Assembly (NCBI GenBank): GCA_012519125.1
Contig: JAAYQY010000444.1
Coordinates: forward strand, 1 to 15,149
DNA length: 15,149 nt
Origin: Spirochaetales bacterium
GTDB lineage: Bacteria > Spirochaetota > Spirochaetia > Sphaerochaetales > Sphaerochaetaceae
Direction: 5' to 3'
Under the pieces are notes generated by a model that was not told the DNA's origin, ran no database searches, and saw only the letters and a list, made by a program, of their open reading frames with translations. A program made the translations under genes and the position numbers. The stretch's first letter is position 1; each line of letters opens with the position of its first letter. Below, in pieces: positions 1 through 6,797 of the stretch.

Positions 1-32
1 ATACTCAAGGAAGGAGAGAGAAACAAGGGAAT

Positions 33-61
33 TTGACAGGCGTACAGGATTCGGATAGAGT
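33..61 (+). promoter_or_regulatory. Sigma70-like promoter of the lysO-like gene
   Basis: A perfect -35 box TTGACA (33-38) is followed after exactly 17 bp by TAGAGT (56-61), a 4/6 match to TATAAT. The expected transcription start is about base 68, only three bases before the ATG at 71. No good Shine-Dalgarno sequence lies in front of that ATG, so the transcript may be leaderless or nearly so. Confidence 0.6.
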
Positions 62-70
62 TTTGCTCAC

Positions 71-1015
71 ATGGACACACTTTGGTATCTGGCAAAATTG
101 GCTTTGGCGCTGCTTTTAGGCGTCCTGGCTGCTCGCACGCTTGGAGTGCATCGGTTCAACAGGGTATCTGCCTATGCCCAGACGGTGCTTGTTTGGTTGC
201 TTCTGTTCTTCATGGGAGTGAATACCGGAGGAATTGATGACATCAGCTCGCAGTTCGGAACCATCGGGCTTTCAGCGCTGGTATTGACCCTTCTTGCAGT
301 GGTGGGAACCATCGTTGTCTCCCTCCTCTTCTCGTTCCTGCTCGCCCCATCAAGCAAGGAAGAAGGTATTGCCATTGCCAAGCGAAAGGAACAGAGTCTT
401 CTGCGCAGGTTCTATGACATTATCAAAGAGCCATTGCTTCTGGTAAGCATTGTCATCGTTGGTCTGGCGTTACGACTGGGTACAAATCTCTTCTTTTGGT
501 TTGACAGCTCATTGGTCACGTACCTGCTCTACACCCTCCTCTTTTTTGTAGGAATGGGTATGGTTCACAAGAAGATCAGTTTCAAGGGAGTTTTCTCAGA
601 TCGCAGTCTTTTCCTGCTGCCCCTGTACACCATTGGGGGAACCTATCTTGGTGCTCTTTTGGCACCCCTGCTCACTCCATACACGCTTTCCGAGGCGATG
701 GGGATGCTCAGTGGTTTTGGGTGGTACTCCCTTTCAGGGATTTTGATCAGCGACTTGGGTTTTCCCGTATTGGGCTCAATCTCTTTTCTCTCCAACCTGC
801 TTCGGGAGAGCTTCTCCTTTTTCCTCATCCCGCTCTTTGGCAGGCTGGGGAAACGGTTCTACTACCCCGCTGTCTGCAACGCAGGGGCGACCAGCATGGA
901 CGTTACCCTTGTGCTGCTCTCCTCACACTTCGGGACGAGGACCATGGTAGGCTCAATCTACCATGGGGTGATCATGAGTCTAGCTGCACCGCTTCTGATT
1001 CCTTTCTTCTTCTAG
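71..1015 (+). CDS. lysO: LysO-family (DUF340) amino-acid exporter
   Basis: This is an inner-membrane protein of 314 aa, close to the ~300 aa of E. coli LysO (YbjE), which exports L-lysine and toxic analogues such as thialysine. Hydrophobic segments fall at about residues 5-25, 35-52, 64-92, 121-137, 148-164, 179-200, 221-240, 246-257 and 295-314. A charged cytoplasmic stretch lies at 94-120. Family hallmarks are the SGFGWYSLSG motif (214-223), the NLLRE segment (242-246) and NAGATSMDVTL (270-280). E246 and D277 are good candidates for the membrane acidic residues that I recall being needed in E. coli LysO. In many Firmicutes this protein is split into two genes; here it is a single chain. The ATG at 71 was chosen because the first membrane segment starts at once and a promoter sits just upstream. 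The stop overlaps the stop of the convergent next gene. Substrate is inferred from family only. Confidence 0.85.
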   Translation: MDTLWYLAKLALALLLGVLAARTLGVHRFNRVSAYAQTVLVWLLLFFMGVNTGGIDDISSQFGTIGLSALVLTLLAVVGTIVVSLLFSFLLAPSSKEEGIAIAKRKEQSLLRRFYDIIKEPLLLVSIVIVGLALRLGTNLFFWFDSSLVTYLLYTLLFFVGMGMVHKKISFKGVFSDRSLFLLPLYTIGGTYLGALLAPLLTPYTLSEAMGMLSGFGWYSLSGILISDLGFPVLGSISFLSNLLRESFSFFLIPLFGRLGKRFYYPAVCNAGATSMDVTLVLLSSHFGTRTMVGSIYHGVIMSLAAPLLIPFFF

Positions 1016-1440
1016 CGGCTAATCCACATTTGTGCGACAATGGCGAGAGCGTTCTCCTTGAGCAAGCGCACATAGATTCTGTTGGGTCCGTCAAAGAGCA
1101 TCGGTATTTGGTCAAACAAAGTCCGGAGGTGCTCAGGAACAGCCAGCTGGATAAATGTATAGGTGCCGGGCTCAATCTGATGGGGATCTTGGTGAGGAGG
1201 CATTTCGAGGCCTTGTTCAACCCGGTTCCGTATCTCCTCGGTAGGAGGATCCTGAATGCCGGCAAAGAGCAGGCTCAATGTTGAGGTGAGCGCAAGACAC
1301 CCTTCGCTTCCAACCTCGGCTGAATCGAGGAAGGAGAGCAACTGTTGGTAGGCATGCTCGGCCTCAGAGGTATCGAAGGGTGCTCGTTTGTAGGAGATGG
1401 CTTGCTGGAGATGCAAGGTCATGGACTTGGCTGTTTGCAT
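1012..1440 (-). CDS. Uncharacterised small protein, 142 aa
   Basis: I do not recognise this family. The 142-aa product has no signal peptide, no membrane segment and no Cys-based metal motif. Its sequence looks like a soluble globular protein. The first half is helical-looking (about residues 5-60). A Pro-rich stretch follows near 65-90, and then a hydrophobic beta-like C-terminal part (93-142) with the segments YTFIQLAVPEHL, FDGPNRIYVRLL and ALAIVAQMWISR. It lies between a convergent lysO-like gene, with which it shares a CTAG at the two stops, and a divergent YgjP-like gene 18 bp away. No Shine-Dalgarno is seen at the ATG (1438-1440), but promoter-like hexamers place a transcription start on that codon. 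It is more plausible as a gene than overlapping frames because its composition is protein-like and it fills an otherwise empty 440-bp gap. Confidence 0.65.
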   Translation of the reverse strand: MQTAKSMTLHLQQAISYKRAPFDTSEAEHAYQQLLSFLDSAEVGSEGCLALTSTLSLLFAGIQDPPTEEIRNRVEQGLEMPPHQDPHQIEPGTYTFIQLAVPEHLRTLFDQIPMLFDGPNRIYVRLLKENALAIVAQMWISR

Positions 1441-1447
1441 GGGAGAT

Positions 1448-1476
1448 ACTGTAGCAGAATGAAAACAGACCGTAAA
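1448..1476 (-). promoter_or_regulatory. Possible promoter of the 142-aa gene
   Basis: On the minus strand TTTACG (1471-1476) and TACAGT (1448-1453) are separated by 17 bp, with 4/6 matches in each box. The predicted start is 1440-1441, at the A of the ATG. Each box alone is weak. The 17-bp spacing and the lack of a ribosome binding site make it worth noting. It lies inside the start of the divergent YgjP-like gene. Confidence 0.35.
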
Positions 1477-2157
1477 GTGGACTCCTTATCCTATGTCCTG
1501 CAAAGGCGGCGCAACAGCCGGCATATCACCATCAGGGTGCGTCCGGATGGCTTGGTGAAGGTAAGTGCTCCCTATGGGGTTTCCGTGGCTGCCATTGAAC
1601 GGGTGATCACCAACAACAAGGCCAAGTTGCTTTCCACGATTGATGCACAGCGCAGTGCGCTGCACACGTACCGAGAAGGGGAGACCTTCTTGTTTGCCGG
1701 AACAACCCTTACTCTCAAGTTGGTTTCATCAGAGAAGAATGCCATTGCTGTTACAGATACGCATCTTTTGGTTACGTATGCTGAGGCAGAGCCACAATCC
1801 TTGGTGGTCTGTACCTTGATCAAGGAACTCTTTCGTCAGCATGTCAAACAGCGGCTTGCCTACTGGGTTCCCTACTGGGCTAACCGTCTCTCACTGGATG
1901 TTCCCCCCTATGGGGTACGCGATGCAAGAAGCCGTTGGGGAAGCTGTTCCGCCAAGGGTAGATTGAGTTTTTCCTTACGCTCGCAGATTCTTGATGACGA
2001 GCAGTTCTCCTATCTGGTGCTGCATGAGATGGCCCATCTTGTGCATTTCAACCACTCAGCGCAGTTTCATGCACTGCTGGGAGAGCAGATGCCCTCCTAC
2101 AAGGAGATCCAAAAATCGGTATTTGCCTTACAAAAGGAAAGTCAGCTTTGCCTGTGA
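1459..2157 (+). CDS. YgjP/DUF45-family zinc metallopeptidase-like protein
   Basis: The 232-aa product matches the YgjP-like metallopeptidase family (M48-like zincin fold). Visible hallmarks are the N-terminal strand pair RRRNSRHITIRVRPDG (16-31), the family signature RSRWGSCSAKGRLSFSLR (157-174), and the zinc-binding LHEMAHLVHFNHS. In that motif H189 and H193 plus H199 would bind the metal and E190 would be the catalytic acid/base. No signal peptide or membrane segment is present, so it is expected to be cytosolic. Physiological substrates of this family are not established. An in-frame ATG exists at 1345, but that start would put 38 poorly conserved residues in front of the domain and overlap the divergent gene. 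The ATG at 1459, with GGGAGA 12 bases upstream, is preferred. It stands alone rather than beside restriction genes, where relatives are sometimes found. Confidence 0.85.
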   Translation: MKTDRKVDSLSYVLQRRRNSRHITIRVRPDGLVKVSAPYGVSVAAIERVITNNKAKLLSTIDAQRSALHTYREGETFLFAGTTLTLKLVSSEKNAIAVTDTHLLVTYAEAEPQSLVVCTLIKELFRQHVKQRLAYWVPYWANRLSLDVPPYGVRDARSRWGSCSAKGRLSFSLRSQILDDEQFSYLVLHEMAHLVHFNHSAQFHALLGEQMPSYKEIQKSVFALQKESQLCL

Positions 2158-2186
2158 TTCACAACGCTACTTTTATTGTGTATCTT
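2158..2186 (+). promoter_or_regulatory. Promoter of the flavodiiron protein gene
   Basis: TTCACA (2158-2163, 5/6) and TATCTT (2181-2186, 4/6) are separated by 17 bp. The -35 box begins on the base right after the stop codon of the preceding gene. The expected start is near 2193, giving a leader of about 17 nt that still contains AGAGGAGA as ribosome binding site for the ATG at 2210. Confidence 0.6.
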
Positions 2187-2209
2187 AGAGGGAGAGGAGA
2201 TAGAGCAGT

Positions 2210-3418
2210 ATGAAACCTGATACATTGGCAGACGGAGTATTTCGTGTTGCAGCAAAAATCGGCAACCGTGATCTGTTTGAAGGTATATGGCCCATCCCCG
2301 ACGGAGTGATGTTGAACTCCTATGTGGTAAAGGGAAGTGAGAAACGAGTCCTGATCGACTTGGTAAAGGATTGGGATGGCGCGTTGGCTGCGGTCAATAA
2401 GCAACTCGATGATCTGGCGGTGGGACCGGGAAACCTGGATTACATCGTGATCAACCACATGGAACCCGACCATACCGGTGCGATGGCACGCATTGTTGCC
2501 GCCTACCCGGAAGTTGAGATCCTCTGCTCGGCAAAAGCAGTCCCCCTGATCAAACACTTCTACAAGATTGAAAAGAATGTACGCGCGGTGGCCGACGGTG
2601 AGAAGCTCGACTTGGGTGGAAAGACCTTGCAGTTTTTCATGACACCGAACATCCACTGGCCCGAAACCATGATGACCTACCTCGAAGAGGACCAGATCCT
2701 CTTCAGCTGTGACGCCTTCGGTTCCTTTGGCCGCTATGAGAGCTGCTTCGATGATGAGTTGACCGAGGAAGAGAAGACGAAGCTTTTCAGCGAGACTGAG
2801 CGCTACTATGCGAACATCGTCTCCTCCTTCTCCTCGTTTGTCACGCGCGGCATAGCAAAGCTTGCTCTGCTTGGCATCAGGATGGTTGCACCAAGCCATG
2901 GCGTGGTCTGGAGGAAAGAGCCCGAGAAGATCATCAACTGGTATGGGACCCTTGCAACGTATATGAACGGTCCGCGGGAGAAGGAAGTCGCGGTGGTATG
3001 GTCGAGCATGTATGGCAATACCGAAGCCCTTCTCTCCTCGATTGTCAAAGGCTTGGAGAGCGAAGGAGTTCCCGTACACGTACTGCAGGTTCCCCAGACC
3101 CATGAATCCTTCGTGTTGGAGAAAGTCTGGCGCAGTGAAGGCTTGGTGATCGGGATGCCTACCTATGAGTACAAGATGTTCCCCCCGATGTACCATGTCC
3201 TGGACATCCTTGAGAGAAGCCATGTGCAGGGAAGAAAGACCCTGCGCTTCGGTTCTTTCGGCTGGTCAGGAGGGGCACAGAAGCAGTTTGATGAGTTCTC
3301 CACCGCCATGAAACTCGACTGCAAGGGTGTGATCGAATACCAAGGATCACCGACAGAAGAAGACAAGAAGAAAGCCTATGAGCTTGCCAAGGCTATGGCC
3401 AAGGAAATCAAGGGCTGA
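2210..3418 (+). CDS. fprA: Flavodiiron protein (A-type flavoprotein, FprA/ROO family)
   Basis: This 402-aa cytosolic enzyme reduces O2 to water and/or NO to N2O, protecting anaerobes from oxidative or nitrosative stress. Electrons normally come from rubredoxin or a related donor. Residues ~1-250 form the metallo-beta-lactamase domain, and all six di-iron ligands are present: H83, E85 and D87 in NHMEPDHTG, H149, D168 in SCDAFGSFG, and H230 in APSHGVVW. Residues ~258-402 form a flavodoxin domain that binds FMN through SSMYGNTE (265-272), with further FMN-loop segments at MPTYEYKMFPP (316-326) and FGSFGWSGGA (347-356). There is no C-terminal rubredoxin or NADH-oxidoreductase extension, so it is the simple class A form. 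No rubredoxin gene is adjacent. It has its own promoter and terminator and is probably monocistronic. Whether O2 or NO is preferred cannot be read from sequence. Confidence 0.95.
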   Translation: MKPDTLADGVFRVAAKIGNRDLFEGIWPIPDGVMLNSYVVKGSEKRVLIDLVKDWDGALAAVNKQLDDLAVGPGNLDYIVINHMEPDHTGAMARIVAAYPEVEILCSAKAVPLIKHFYKIEKNVRAVADGEKLDLGGKTLQFFMTPNIHWPETMMTYLEEDQILFSCDAFGSFGRYESCFDDELTEEEKTKLFSETERYYANIVSSFSSFVTRGIAKLALLGIRMVAPSHGVVWRKEPEKIINWYGTLATYMNGPREKEVAVVWSSMYGNTEALLSSIVKGLESEGVPVHVLQVPQTHESFVLEKVWRSEGLVIGMPTYEYKMFPPMYHVLDILERSHVQGRKTLRFGSFGWSGGAQKQFDEFSTAMKLDCKGVIEYQGSPTEEDKKKAYELAKAMAKEIKG

Positions 3419-3428
3419 CAAACACAAG

Positions 3429-3470
3429 GCTGTTGATCGGAGGCTCCGGTCAGCAGCTATTTTTTGTTTT
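3429..3470 (+). terminator. Intrinsic terminator after the flavodiiron gene
   Basis: GCTGTTGATCGG (3429-3440) pairs with CCGGTCAGCAGC (3446-3457) over 12 bp, including two G-U pairs, around a 5-nt AGGCT loop. It is followed by the T-rich tract TATTTTTTGTTTT (3458-3470). It begins 10 bases after the stop codon and is a textbook Rho-independent terminator. Confidence 0.9.
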
Positions 3471-3487
3471 CCTCCTAGTCATTTTTC

Positions 3488-3516
3488 TTGAATTGTCCAA
3501 TTACGTCCGCTATTCT
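3488..3516 (+). promoter_or_regulatory. Promoter of the papain-like lipoprotein gene
   Basis: TTGAAT (3488-3493) and TATTCT (3511-3516) are separated by 17 bp, with 4/6 matches in each. The predicted start is near 3523. It follows the terminator directly and lies a sensible distance before the ATG at 3546. Confidence 0.5.
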
Positions 3517-3545
3517 GTGAACATCCTGTGCACCCCAGGGGTCTC

Positions 3546-6086
3546 ATGCAAAACAGTCGGACGTCCAAACTCATCCTCACCTTTCTCTGTGCAATGCTTT
3601 TCATTGCCTGTGATCTGCTGTATACCCCGCCTGGAGTGCTGCAAAGTTCCCGACAAGCGGGAACCTACCTTGAGCCAATCGCGATCACCCTTTCAAGCAA
3701 CCATTCCAAGGCAATCCATTACACGACCGACGGGTCTCTTCCTACGTTGGACAGTCCTCGCTACACAACTCCCATCACCCTCACCAAGACAACACAGGTG
3801 CAAGCCATTGCAATCGACAGCAGTGATAGGGTTGTGCAACGAAAAAGCTGGAACTACATCGTGCGGGGAACTCCCCACTTTTCTCCAAACCTGTCAGTGG
3901 TCGACGATCGGCTCTATCATGTCTCTGACCAGTATGAGTACAGCACAGACGATGGGAACACCTGGCAAGCTTGCACAGGACTTTCCCAATCCCTCCCTGA
4001 GCTCTCTGTAGGCAATAAGGTTCATGTCCGTCATAAGGTGGTGCAGGACGACAGATACTACCTTGGGGAAGTATTGCAGGCAACTGGGCCTGATTTGGTG
4101 GCTGGCAACTGCTATGTTGCGCATGCACGCCTAGGTGAAAATGAAATTGATGATTTCAGCGGGCTGATTTTTGATGCCAACTTCTCAGATGGAAACGCAA
4201 CCATCGCCATTCCCACCATAACCAATGCCGGCAATGCTACTTTCACCGGTTCGGCCATCATCGACTTTTATGCATCCTCAGACCCTTTCATCACCGAAGA
4301 GGACCAACTCTTCCTTTCGGTAGAGACCATTGATTTCACGCTGGAGCCCAACCAAACCTACGGAGCCTCCCAAGATGGCTCTTGGCCGACCGATGTGATT
4401 TGGCTTTGGGGTCTTATCAAGACAGTGGATGGGGTTCCTCAGTTAACGTATAAAGTCAGCACTTTGGAAGGGTTTCAGTATATAGGGTACCATCTCAGAA
4501 CAGAGAAGTCAGAGTTGCTCACCCAGAACAACTGGACAGCATCACAGTATGTCGATTCGGTTTTCTTCACGGAAAGCGATGCAGACACGACGGATGGTGC
4601 CTTCAAGATTGTTAATTCATGGGGAGAGGGCAACTGGGAACATATCCCTGATGGGGCCTACTACCTTCCCTTTGATGCTGCCGTTGCCTTGAAACTACGC
4701 ATCAACTACTCTTTCAATACCTTTGAAACAGTATACGAGCCATTCCTATTTGCCTCATTTACCCTATCCCATCCAAACCGTGAGACCTGTCTGATCAGCA
4801 TTGGGGTGGGAGAGCCGGAGCATCCTCTCATGGTAAAACGGCTTCAGTCAATTTCAGATATTGCGAATGATGACCCTGTCCTGGCTGGAGGTCCCAATCC
4901 CTTTCCAAATACGAAGATGGTCATGGATATCAGCGAATTCGCGCCCTATATCGCCACCAACGACATCTTCATAAGAATTGACAACAGACTAGGAGCGGAG
5001 ACAGCAATGCTCTCTTTCTTCTCAGTGGAGCTGTACGACGACTATTCGCTTGATCCTGCAGATGCAGCACAAATCCTTGATTTTCCTCTAGAAGGCTCTT
5101 CTGCTACAGTGGCAGCAAGAGAGAACAGAACTTTCCTGATCAGCACAAGCAGGGATTTGGAGCAAGACAGTCTTCCCCTGCTTCGCACGCAGAGCCGAAG
5201 CCGAAGCAGTAGTCAGTCGCTTCCAGCCCAGCGACCTCTTACAGAAGAGGAGATCCAGGATATCCTTGCCTTACAGGCTCCTGCAAGCAGAAGCAGAAGC
5301 CAGAGCAACCCAAGCTCTGGGGGGTTGGTCCCTCCTACAGAATCTGAGCTGAGGAGCATGAGAACCATAGATGTGGGTGCCCGTTTTTATCCAGGTACTC
5401 TTCCCTCAGAAGTTGACTGGAGCCAAAGCCCCTACTTCCCCCCGATCGGCAACCAGGGGCAGAAGGGAAGCTGTGCGGCCTTCACGAACGCCTACTACAT
5501 CCACACCTTCAATGAGGCTCGTGAGCATGGATGGGATCTCAGCGGTGCACAGTGGATAGAAAGCACCACCGGTTCTGGCTATCCCTCAGTTGCGTATCAG
5601 GATAAGATCATGAGCCCGGATTTCAGTTACCACCTGGTGTCTCAAGCACCAGGGGCCTCGATAGCTGCTCTTCAATCCGTGCTGAACCGCATTGGATCGA
5701 GTACCTGGAAAACCACAGGATATGATGAGGTCGATGACACTCTCCCGTATACCTATCCCTGGCCAACCGAAGAAGCCTTTCGGGAAGCGGCGCTGTACCG
5801 GGGCAGAAGAAGTGATGGGAGTTACTTTGAGGAGAATTCTGGGGGTCTTATTGTACTCGATGACCCGGCGAAGATAGATATCATACAACAGCTGCTTGCC
5901 AGTGGGTACTGTCTGGCTACCGGCATCAACGCCCAAAGCTTTTTTTATAATGATCCCGGGGAGCAGTGGATGAACGAAGAGGACGTAGTGGATCTTACTG
6001 GGGTGTCCGAAGACGATATCAACTATTTCAGGCAAAACATAAACCATGCTCAGACCATAGTCGGCTACAAGACAGGATTACTGTAA
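3546..6086 (+). CDS. Large lipoprotein with CHB_HEX_C-like and permuted papain-like (C1) modules
   Basis: An 846-aa predicted lipoprotein. Residues 1-22 form a signal peptide with lipobox LFIAC (C22, followed by Asp). Residues ~30-105 resemble the chitobiase/hexosaminidase C-terminal domain (YLEPIAITLS, IHYTTDGSLPT). Residues ~125-178 look like a second Ig-like unit (YEYSTDDGNTW), and ~182-320 resemble a CARDB-type adhesion domain. Residues ~345-385 match the Asn-bearing end of papain proteases (GAFKIVNSWG, N357; then IPDGAYYLPF), followed by a beta-rich region to ~535. A Ser/Arg-rich linker (548-606) leads to the Cys/His part: DWSQSPYFPPIGNQGQKGSC with oxyanion Q637 and nucleophile C643, then NHAQTIVGY with H834. 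The protein stops 12 residues after H834, so the usual C-H-N order is permuted to N-C-H. It would be a surface or periplasmic protease or, if the pieces cannot assemble, an adhesin-like relic. The ATG at 3546 is preferred over GTG 3528 because AGGGG lies 4 nt before it and the signal peptide then starts normally. The 3' end overlaps the convergent gene by 9 bases. Confidence 0.85.
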   Translation: MQNSRTSKLILTFLCAMLFIACDLLYTPPGVLQSSRQAGTYLEPIAITLSSNHSKAIHYTTDGSLPTLDSPRYTTPITLTKTTQVQAIAIDSSDRVVQRKSWNYIVRGTPHFSPNLSVVDDRLYHVSDQYEYSTDDGNTWQACTGLSQSLPELSVGNKVHVRHKVVQDDRYYLGEVLQATGPDLVAGNCYVAHARLGENEIDDFSGLIFDANFSDGNATIAIPTITNAGNATFTGSAIIDFYASSDPFITEEDQLFLSVETIDFTLEPNQTYGASQDGSWPTDVIWLWGLIKTVDGVPQLTYKVSTLEGFQYIGYHLRTEKSELLTQNNWTASQYVDSVFFTESDADTTDGAFKIVNSWGEGNWEHIPDGAYYLPFDAAVALKLRINYSFNTFETVYEPFLFASFTLSHPNRETCLISIGVGEPEHPLMVKRLQSISDIANDDPVLAGGPNPFPNTKMVMDISEFAPYIATNDIFIRIDNRLGAETAMLSFFSVELYDDYSLDPADAAQILDFPLEGSSATVAARENRTFLISTSRDLEQDSLPLLRTQSRSRSSSQSLPAQRPLTEEEIQDILALQAPASRSRSQSNPSSGGLVPPTESELRSMRTIDVGARFYPGTLPSEVDWSQSPYFPPIGNQGQKGSCAAFTNAYYIHTFNEAREHGWDLSGAQWIESTTGSGYPSVAYQDKIMSPDFSYHLVSQAPGASIAALQSVLNRIGSSTWKTTGYDEVDDTLPYTYPWPTEEAFREAALYRGRRSDGSYFEENSGGLIVLDDPAKIDIIQQLLASGYCLATGINAQSFFYNDPGEQWMNEEDVVDLTGVSEDDINYFRQNINHAQTIVGYKTGLL
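5193..5363 (+). repeat. Duplicated Ser/Arg linker module within the lipoprotein
   Basis: Two diverged copies of a ~27-residue unit sit in tandem. Residues 550-576 start SRSRSSSQS and end PLTEEEIQDILAL. Residues 581-606 start SRSRSQSNPSS and end PPTESELRSMR. At DNA level the SRSRS parts are AGC/AGA/CGA hexamer-like runs (5193-5215 and 5286-5302). The module separates the Asn-bearing half from the Cys/His half of the papain-like region. Confidence 0.6.
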
Positions 6087-6797
6087 GGAAGCCTCTCTGA
6101 CAAAGGCCTCAAAGAGAGAATCCATAGCCTCTCCTAGGGTTTCCGGGTGCCATTGTACTCCGACGCACCAAGAGCCATCGATAGCCTCAAACGCCTCAAT
6201 GGAACCATCAGATGCATTAGCTGTGACTTTTAAGGCATCAGAAGGGGTGTCCACCAGCTGGTGATGCAGACTGTTTACTCCTAGTTCTGGTTTCTTGAGA
6301 ATGGAAAAAAGTATGCTGTCTTGCTTGATTTTCACCAGATGGCTTGCGTTGTTCCAGTGCTCCAGATCGGGGTGATGAATACTCCACCCCTCCCGCTTCT
6401 TATAGTCCTGATACAGCGTTCCTCCCTCTGCCACATTGATCAGCTGCATGCCACGGCAAATACCCAGTATGGGCTTTCCCGCTTGTCGCCCTTGGTGATA
6501 GAGCGCAAGGTGAAATGTATCGGTATCGAGGTCGGAAGGTCCACAGAGAGGGGTTCTCTCTTGCTGGTAGCAAGAAGGGTCGATATCTGCACCGCCTGCA
6601 AAGAGCACGCCGTCACAGAGCTGGATCAGCTGTTCGATATTCGTTGTTGTGGGGGACAGCAGAATGACCAGAGCTCCTACCGCTTGGAGACAGGAGCTGT
6701 AGCCTTCGTTGGTGAAGATCCTTCGGAGGGTGGGGAAGGCTGAGCTAGCCGGAGCCTGTTCATAGGTTCCGGCTATGCCGATCACCGGCCTTCTCAT
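6078..6797 (-). CDS. Class I glutamine amidotransferase-like hydrolase (peptidase C26, PuuD-like)
   Basis: The 239-aa product belongs to the gamma-glutamyl-gamma-aminobutyrate hydrolase/C26 family, cytosolic enzymes that hydrolyse gamma-glutamyl amide bonds. The catalytic triad is complete: C114 in LGICRGMQLINV, and H217 and E219 in GVQWHPE. The family motif GGADIDPSCY (68-77) and the N-terminal PVIGIAGTYE are also present. Length is normal. Its ATG overlaps the pepD stop as ATGA (6794-6797) and there is no separate Shine-Dalgarno, so translation is probably coupled to pepD. PuuD of E. coli acts in putrescine degradation, but no other puu genes are here, so that specific role is not supported. 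Its position behind a dipeptidase points to cleavage of gamma-glutamyl peptides, which is inference. Confidence 0.9.
   Translation of the reverse strand: MRRPVIGIAGTYEQAPASSAFPTLRRIFTNEGYSSCLQAVGALVILLSPTTTNIEQLIQLCDGVLFAGGADIDPSCYQQERTPLCGPSDLDTDTFHLALYHQGRQAGKPILGICRGMQLINVAEGGTLYQDYKKREGWSIHHPDLEHWNNASHLVKIKQDSILFSILKKPELGVNSLHHQLVDTPSDALKVTANASDGSIEAFEAIDGSWCVGVQWHPETLGEAMDSLFEAFVREASLQ

Noticed and set aside
1..70. Tail of an upstream gene (an 11-codon open stretch ending at TGA 34-36)
   Set aside because: It is too short to identify, and the lysO promoter overlaps it. It cannot be supported as a feature.
1345..1458. N-terminal extension of the YgjP-like protein from ATG 1345
   Set aside because: The added 38 residues overlap the divergent 142-aa gene and do not resemble the family. 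ATG 1459 has GGGAGA upstream and begins just before the conserved domain.
2159..3223. A 354-codon minus-strand open frame antisense to the flavodiiron gene
   Set aside because: The flavodiiron protein has every iron ligand and the flavodoxin motif intact. The antisense product shows no recognisable domain and exists because of codon bias.
3528..3545. GTG start six codons upstream for the lipoprotein
   Set aside because: It lacks a ribosome binding site and is only about 5 bases from the predicted transcription start. ATG 3546 gives a normal signal peptide.
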